Source of the DNA: Blastobasis lacticolella
Lineage: Eukaryota; Arthropoda; Insecta; Lepidoptera; Blastobasidae
DNA: 64,000 bases
Direction: 5' to 3'
Assembly: GCA_905147135.1 (NCBI GenBank)
Contig: LR990067.1
Coordinates: 1,426,001-1,490,000, forward strand
In this document: in pieces, positions 25,001 through 34,000 of the stretch
Numbering within the stretch: the stretch's first letter is position 1
How the letters are laid out: each line of letters begins with the position of its first letter
Notes under the pieces: generated by a model
Seen by the model: the letters and a program-made list of their open reading frames with translations, nothing else
Told to the model about the DNA's origin: nothing
Database searches by the model: none
Program-made: the position numbers and the translations under genes

Positions 25001-28000
25001 GAATCAGAAATGAGGAGATCCGCAAGTGAACTAAGGACACCGACATAGCCCAAAGGATTGCCAAGCTTAAGTGGCAGTGGGTAGGGCACATAGCTCGCCG
25101 GCGATGGCCGATGGGTCAATAAAGTTCTCGAATGGCGACCACGTACCGGAAGACACAGCGTAGTAGGCCTCTCACAGGGTGGACCGACGATATGATAAAG
25201 ATCGCAGGTACCAGCTGGATGCTGAAGGCATAAGACCGGCCTTTGTGACGATCTATGGACGAGGTCTATACCCAGCAATAGATGTTTTCCGGATAATATG
25301 ATGATGATATTGTAGGAGAGCATCGGTTGAACGGCTAGCGGGACGCTAAGCGAGAGGCGAGTTCGATCCAATATGCCGCCATCGCACTACTGTACGCCAT
25401 CTGCTGATCTGCCACATCCTGGATCATGGTTAAGCGTACTCTCCTAATATGAAAAAAAGTACTAATAAGTAAAAAAAGTAGAAGCAAAAGCCAAGACTGC
25501 AGCCGAAAAACTTGGTATCCTCTCGAAGGTCAAATGTTACTTCACTTCAAGGCAGTTGCTTCAGTTATATCAAGCACAAGTCCGATCTTGCTGCTGCCAC
25601 CTCTGAGATGGATCAGCCAAATACCAACTGGCTGTGTTGGATTCGGTGGAAAAACGTGCAAAGAAATTAATTTGTGATCCGCAGTTGATTGAAGCTAAGC
25701 TGCAGAGCCTCGAGCATCGGCATAGGATTGTGTGTTTGTCGGTCTTCTACAGGTTGCACTTCTGAGAGTGTGCGAAGCAGTTGCACGACCTCATTCCGCC
25801 GGCCCCGCGCCGCCATCGGAAGACGCGATCCGGGCGAGCGCTTCATTCTTATGTTGTGGATCTTCCAGCTATCCACACGAGCCGCTTTGGCTCGACTTTT
25901 ATAATGCGTACGGCTAAGGAGTGGAATGCGTTGCCTGCGAGTGTTCCCTGATCAATATAATCTGGATGCCTTCAAGGCTAGAGTGAATAGACAGGCATGC
26001 TCCATCATCGGCCGAATCGTCACTTACCAATCACCAGGTGAGGTGGCGGTCAAATACCTGGCTAGTCAAATAAAAAAAATACTAGAAAGAAGCACGTAAA
26101 ATGTTGAAATGGAGCAATGTAGCTAGCACTTCACATCACTTCAATAGCCTTTTCCACATTGATTTAAATCCGATAAAATGTGTTAAATCCGCTGCTTGGC
26201 AGGCGGGTTGGGAGTTCGTAGTGTCTAAAATACGTACAAGCAAACACTGCTGCATGTTTTTTAGTGTACGGAGGTCATACCTGGTCTGCCCATAAGACTA
26301 GTCGCATTCAACGTTACACGTAAACAGAGGTGATATTGACCATACACAGATTATAAGCAAAATATACTCACTGACATCCCCCAGCGCAGTGTCTGGCCAT
26401 GTACTGTTCGCCTTACTAAAAACGACGTCGTAATCAACCGTATGGCTGACTATATGAATATTTTTCGGTTCACCTTTTCTTTCCATTGCATTTGGTGGTC
26501 GCATCTTGTAGACGCCAGTCAATCGGATCGGAGAAAGGATATCATCGTTAGCATCTTTAGCATTATCATTATTGTTGGCACTACCTTTAGAGGCTTCTTT
26601 TGCAGCTGTCGGTGTTTGGGCCATATTCGTGGCCGGTTGACTGTAATTGAATATTTGACTAAACCGGAAGGCATCCTTCTGATACGGCCTCTCTAGAGGA
26701 AGATCTACAGAGTTATACAGCATACTGTTATGCATGTTACTCGAGTACAGATCATTTCTATTCTCCTCACTCAGGAAAGTCATCTGCGGTGTCTGGATAT
26801 CTGGGGCATCACCGGGGTGTTTCGCCGCCGATTCAAGTGGAGTTTCAACATTGCCTGGTGTTTCTGCTTCCGTAAAATCCAACATGGTAATACCGAAATT
26901 TTCACTCACAGAATCTTGCGTGATTGGATCTAACTCGGCCAGTTCAGCATCGATATCGGTCAAGGTCAGTTGCCTCTTTGGTCTGTCCACACCGTCAGTG
27001 TCCGAGAACTCGTAATCGTCAACTAAATTGCTGTCCAACTGCTCGGGGTTATCAATATCACTGTCAATCGCGATTTTCTTTTTGCCTTTGAACACGGCAG
27101 CCACTGAAGCTATACGCGAGGTACCGATTGTCACAAGCGACGGTGACACATTTTCCTCAGGAAACGATAGGTTCTCCTCCTTCTCTGATGATTTCATTTT
27201 TGCCATCTTCGAGCGTAATTGCGATTCGAATTTCCACATGTCACTTGTCGGCGCTGTCACAGTTTCCACATCAATCCTGTTTTCCTTTAGAAACTTTTCG
27301 AACTCGGTTGTCGCCATGGGCACCGGCGTGGAATAATACTGACGAGGTGAAGGACTGAACGTGGCCTTTGCGTTTATCTGAAAGTTTGTGAACGTTAAGA
27401 AAAAAAGATTTAAGAATCTTCGCCACCGAATCTGTGTATGTAAGCCAATTTATGAGCACGTTTCTGATAACCTACGAATCGGTTGTATCGGTGCAAAACT
27501 ATTTTCTCTATTCCAAGCTCTGGGAAAATATTATTTTGTAAAAGTGAATAAGAAGGATGTATTGAGTAACCGACATGTTGGAGCGTGATGGCAAACGATC
27601 AATAGACTCCAAAACTTGGACAAGAACTTATCGTACTGCAACAGATTCCAGTGGACACAATTGGGAAAAAAATCTTCTCAAACTTATTAAAATCAGGTAC
27701 CTACCTCCGATCTTTTGTTCACTAAATATACACTTGTTGCATGTGTTCGCATAACAATTTAAATATTTGTCTATAGAGTCCTGGGTCAGCGATGACTCGG
27801 GTATACAAAGCTTTTACAGCGGCTGAGAGTCTCTAATCATACGCGGTACACGAGAACAAATGATTGGTATTATAATGATGTTTCTAAGCATCAACTGCCA
27901 AGATAACCGATCTACTCTATTCTGTTCTTTAAAGGCCTAATACTAATGGACCAAGAAAGAATCCTTGCGGTACACCTTTTGCTATTGGTTATTTTACTGG

Positions 28001-31000
28001 CGTCTTTCGACATAAGACACTCTTGTATTAGCCTAAAAGTAAAGTACTATGTGCGATTTAATATACACAAACGTTCTTTAGAAAAACAACAAAAATATGT
28101 GAAACATTATACAGTTGAACTATTATAAAGCAAATGTAAAATCGTTAACACGTAATAATGAATCAACTTACTGATGGATGCGTTAATTGATTGCGCAGTT
28201 TAGCCTTTTTCGATGGGTTCTTTTTGGGTTTTATACTATTTGCATCTGCAAAAGTAATCCGAATCTATAATTAGAAAGGAAGAGAGAGAGAAACCAAGAC
28301 CTTCCGCTGGGAACCATGATACTGGTTGAACAGTCTCAGAAGCCGATTGGTGCCCCCTAACAGTAATTTTTTATTAGTAAAATATGAAAAAAAGAGGGAA
28401 AGTTGGTCTGTCAGCCCTTTACGGAAAATCGTTGATTTTTGTCATATCACACTAATAGAGTTTGATGAGATAGGTACTTACCTAGGGCAGCCGTGGTGCT
28501 CTCTAAATCTTCAGTGACATAACTGACACCATCATCGTAAGCGAAAAGCGTCGTGTCTACCATAACCCTCGGTGGTTGATCTTCAGGTTTGTTATCTGAA
28601 ATATTGTAAAATTCCATGCACTCAAATCAATCAATTTCCATTTAAGTAGTCTCTAATACCACAAAGCACAACTGGGGAGGTTGGAACCAGAGTGATCTAA
28701 GTATCATTTTTAATAATATTGGGTTTAATACACTAGGGGACACAGAAAAATAAATTCACACTGATCTAAGTACTCTTGGTAAAAGTGTCACTTGGATCAC
28801 TCTGGTGTTCCAAGCTCGCCAACTAATATCGAATATTTGTACAAACATTAACCAAGTACGGTGTTCAAGTACGGTTTACTTCGGACGTTCGCATTCGATA
28901 CTGGAACCGGCGTATCATTACGATATCTCATTATGTTAAATAGGAAGAAAGATAATTTACTTAAACTGTTATAATGACTATTACTTTTTTACTCACCAGA
29001 AGAAACCTCGTTTCCAATCGTGTCCAGGTACAATTTGTTGAAGTTACTGCCACTGTTTTCAGCTTTCTTCAGTTCTTCAGCCTTGAGGTTCAAGAAAGGT
29101 GTTGCGGGGGCTCCCTTCAACGTTTCCCGTGTGTCATCGTCCCAATACTTGAATATCAGGTTGCGATGTGCTTCCTCATTGTCGCCAGGTTCTGCTGTCG
29201 TCAATGGCGTTTTCTGTTCAAAAAACTCTTTGTCGAATTTACTATCAAGTCTGGCCTCGAACAAATTGAAATCCGCGTCTTTGGTGAACAATTTTGGCGA
29301 TTCCCCGATGCCTTCCAAAAAATTCTTTATAATACTGAGTTCGTTGGACATATGTTTAAGATTCGGGACGAAGAGGTATTTGTCAGGGTGCATCGTCAAG
29401 GGTGTAGACGATATATGCTCTAAATCGAATAAGACGTCGTAGTAGTCCTTGACGGGCGTCGGGTTTATTTTCTGTTCGACCGATTTCACTTCTTCGCGAA
29501 GGTTAGGTGTTGAGACGGAGTATAGGCTTAGAGAATCGGATACTTGATCTGGATTCTCGAACGGCACTTCAGTGGGATTGAATTTGTTGGAAAGTAATTC
29601 TGCGCTCTCTATCATTGTTGTCTCAAAATCTAAAGGGACAGCTTCTTCGGCAGTCTCTGTCTTAAGATCAAACCTAGGCGCCTGTATTGTGAACGACTTT
29701 ATATAGCTTTGCGCTTGTTGTTGTTGATATTCCTTAATGTTCTCCTCGAAAATGGATCCCTGGGATGATAATCCCTTCGAGAAGTCACCGGTAACAGTCT
29801 TTGTCACATCGCTTATAATTTTCTTTACGGATTCATCGAAACTTTGCTCAGCGGTCTGTGTTGTGGTGCTGCTCTCAGTGTTTGACTGAGGGTAATCCTC
29901 CGCAATTTCCTTCAGTGTGAATTGCAAATGAGCGTCCATGTTTGATACGTTGGCGAAGCTGAATGTGGCCTCAGTTATTGCGTTTTGGATATCGGTCTCT
30001 GTTTTCTTCGAGGTAGCCTTTGCATCTTTATCTTTTTCCTTGGTCCTTGGTCTCTCGGACTTTACCATTTCCTTGATTAAGTAGTCTAGTGAGCTTTGAC
30101 CCATTTCGTCGGCGACTACGGGGGTTGCAGTTTGTTTAAAAGATCCTGCGACACAAACATTAACATTAGTGTATCTTTTTTCTTTCTATAGATAACTATA
30201 TGTCTCAGCTTTTTTCTTATGAATATTTTTGTTTGTTATGCTGTGTGTTTGAGTGGAATACACGTGTTTTACTTAACTTTAAATAGAGATTGTATTTACT
30301 AGCGGCAAACTGTTTACCTTAAACAAGCCCCGCGACTTGAGTTTGTGCCTCCTGCGAGTCCCGACATATAAATCTGTACTCATCCGCGTATACGAAATTT
30401 GTAAAATGCTTAATTACTTAAATACTTTTAAATACGTACCACTAATCACTTATTCATATTGTTGGAAACTTGGGATTAATTTTTCTTTATTTCCGTTAAA
30501 TAAATAAATGTAAAATAAATTCGAGGAATGCATCGCTTTTGTTACGAAATACAAACAGATCGCACAAGAGCCAATATTTTACTACCAGACTACTGGACAG
30601 TTAATAGTGAAAATCTCGATAGCAGTATCGATAACAAGACGCTGTAACAGGTTCCCCTGTAAACAGGGTCACGGAGATATGGTGGCAGTCGCTCTATTGT
30701 AATTACCTGATCTACTAAATCCCGGACGTGGAGCCCGGGCCCTCGCGCTCGAGAGCACACCCGGGATACTGACTGAAGCCTGACAAGCCAATGACGATTA
30801 ATGCCTGTCAGCGCAAACATCAGTTGAACGTAGCTAACAATACAGTAATCAATACACGGCGAAAAGAAACAGCATTCCTTACCTAGTAAATCGTCCCCTG
30901 CCGAGTTACTCTCTTCGGTGACGTTCTTCAGACTTGGCTTTACATTCTTTTCACTTTTCAGCCCGTCCTGACGGGGCGTTGCCTCATTCAACTCCGGATT

Positions 31001-34000
31001 GAATCCGGATTGTCCCGGTATACCTCCTTCTTCCTCTCCTTTTATTATGCGCCACAGCTTCCTCAAAGGGTTGTTGAAGCGCGGAGACCTGTCTATTTCT
31101 CGTTTCTGCTTGATCTTTTCCAACTTCTTCTTCTTTTGGCCGCTCATGTGGAACTTCTTGAAGAAGCTCCGGAGACCACTCTCCTTTTCCCCTTCTCGAG
31201 GCTTCATGCTTGTCAGCTTTGTCAGAGTTATGTCCACGACGCCGTTGTCATTCCTCGTGGGACTCGCCTTGGCTGAACGAGCTGCTAGATATTCTGATGC
31301 AATTTATAATTATCGACCTCATCATACCATTAAGACAAAGTACGATTTCAACCACCATCATCAGTAGTAGCGGTTGTCGTTGAGAATAATGAACCCACAG
31401 ATTCATTTATCAGGTGGTAAGACTTTGTCAAGCCTGAGGAGTCCGCCTGGGTAAGAACCATAGCCTTATCTATTTCTGCCGCCAAGCAACAATGCTTGCA
31501 TTGTTGTGTTCCGGTTGAAGGATAAGGTAGCCAGCGAAATTACACGCATTTCATCTTAGTCCGCACAGTGACAACGCACCTGCGGTTCTGCATTTTTTTT
31601 ACCTGCAACCTAAATGATTGTAGATGTTATGGGCGACATTTACCACTTACCATCAGGTGGGCTGTTTGCTGGTTTGCCACTAAGTAGCATAAAAAATCCT
31701 CAAGATATATTATCATCATCATCATCATAATTAGTCAATTGCAGTCCACTGCTGGAAATAGGCCTCCATAACAAATGCCACTTGGACCGTTCCGCACTTT
31801 TGCGCAAGCACTCACAGGCAGAAGTTTTGCGCAAAACACTAGGATTTCCGCGTACTCTTAGCCGTGTAGAATTAAATAAGTTTATCACTGTAATCTCTAT
31901 CTAAAGCTGTGTGCTTTACTGGAGGAAAGGCAGAACATAAGTTATCACCGCCACCCATGGTAACACCAATCCACATTGCAGGTCTTTAGTTATTTCCCAA
32001 ACACTAAACAGATTTGGATTTGGCTGTGTGGTGTCCGGCAGAGTAGAATAGCACCAACCCCTTACACTCATGGGTGTCGTACAAGGCGACTAATGTTTTC
32101 GAGGCTAAAGATCAAGAGTCTACGTAGTCTGGAAAATGGGTAGCAGCATTTTCCATTGTTTTATTTAAACACTGCGATCTCCAACCCGCCTGCCAAGCGT
32201 GGAGATTATGGCAATAACCCCCCTTTCGTGGGAGAGGCCCTAAGTCCTGCAGTGGACTGTTACGGGCTGTGATGTGAAACAGACTTTAATGGTATTAACC
32301 ACCTCGATTTAATTGCCTTTCAATTGAAATTATTAAAAAGCATACTCGCTATCAGTACCTATATCTTTTCCCGAGCTGCGATGCCAGAGACAGACACAGA
32401 TGCACATGCCAAATTCATAACACCCCTTCATTTACATCGGGGATCAGGTAGGTAGGCAGGTAATCAGTAACTAACCTGATTTGAAGCTCCGCTTTCGCCT
32501 CTCGTACTCATCAATGTCAGGTTCCTCAAAGTCCTTCAACGACTCTTCGACATGTTTCCGCTGATACTTTTTGCGTCTGGACTGAAACCTACGTTTGGGC
32601 TTCCCTGCTACGGCGTTCTGGTCCTTAGGAAAATAATATATCTAGGTTATAATTTTATTTATTACCTGGAGAGACGGTCCAATACTACCCTCACCTCTGT
32701 CACGGTCCTCATTTGCCAAGAATTTATTTTATAAAAATTTCTGAATTTTTGCTACTTTTGTGCATAAATCGTAGATGTTATAGCTGCAAGTTACCGCTTT
32801 CCATCAGGTGGGTTGTATCTCGTTTACCCTCTTTATCGCACAAGTGACCCGTGGGTTGTACTCTTCGTCGGCCGTGTCTGGTCATCACCCTCCAGCCTAA
32901 CGCCTTGGCGCTGGGTTCTACAGCGAGGACTAGATAAGCCGCTCAGAGTATTTCGGAGTATGGCTCTGGTGTATCGGTATCGCTCGGAACACCATCCAAT
33001 AGCCATACCCCTGTCCTAACAGGCAGGTGGTATGCTCCATCGTTAACTGCATAACTTAACGTCAGGTGTGGCCCGACGTCCATGGGTGTGACTAATTACT
33101 AATAAAAATAAATAGGGAAAAATGGGTTACCTTCTGTCGAGAGAATCGGGATTCTGGCTTCTCGGCTTCGTCCCCCTGCGGCGTTGAAGACTCTTCCCCC
33201 TTTTTACCTACAAACCATAAAGAGCTTAGCAATTAATTATAGATGTTTCAAAAAAAGGAACATTTGATTTGTCACTTGTAGTAAGACAAGACAACGAGGA
33301 GAGAGCAAACGGTATCGTAGGAAAATTCCAAAATTTTGTTGAGTATCATTCTCAAACTCACTCAAAATTTCTTTATTAATTAGGACATTAAATATCTCTT
33401 TCAATCGTCAAAAAGGAGGGTAGGACATTAGGCAGCAGCAAAGCTCCCGATCACATTATTTATGGCACTGTCATCTCTGACGTCGTATCGGCTACAACTT
33501 ATCTTATTTTTATGACAGTATGGTTTAATTTCGTAAACCATCGCCGTCAAATGAGAGGAATATAGCATTCTAGCGAAGGGCCATGACAATGTGCCAGGCA
33601 AATTCGAGTAAACTAGAAGTTCGTACCTTTGACACCTTCCGGTTTGGCTGCTGGCACCAGAGGTTTGTTCTGCAAGGCCTTGTGCATTTCGTCGAGATCG
33701 TACTTCAACTCCGAATCTTGCTCGCTCTCCTCCTTGATAGGTTTCAAGTCTCGCTGCTTCATCTTCGCATTCTTCTTTTTCTTCTTCTTAGACTTCTTTT
33801 TCTTGCCAGATTTGGTGTCTTCCGTTATCTGGCTGTCCGCGTTAGCGGACGGCGTTTTCAGTGACACAGCCTGTGAGGTGTGGAACTTCTTAGATTGACC
33901 GTTTTCCAGGAACATATAGAAATGCTTCTTGAACCACGATTCGTCGCTTTTCGTAGACACGTCCTGTTCTTCTGAATCTACATCGTCCAAAATGTACCGC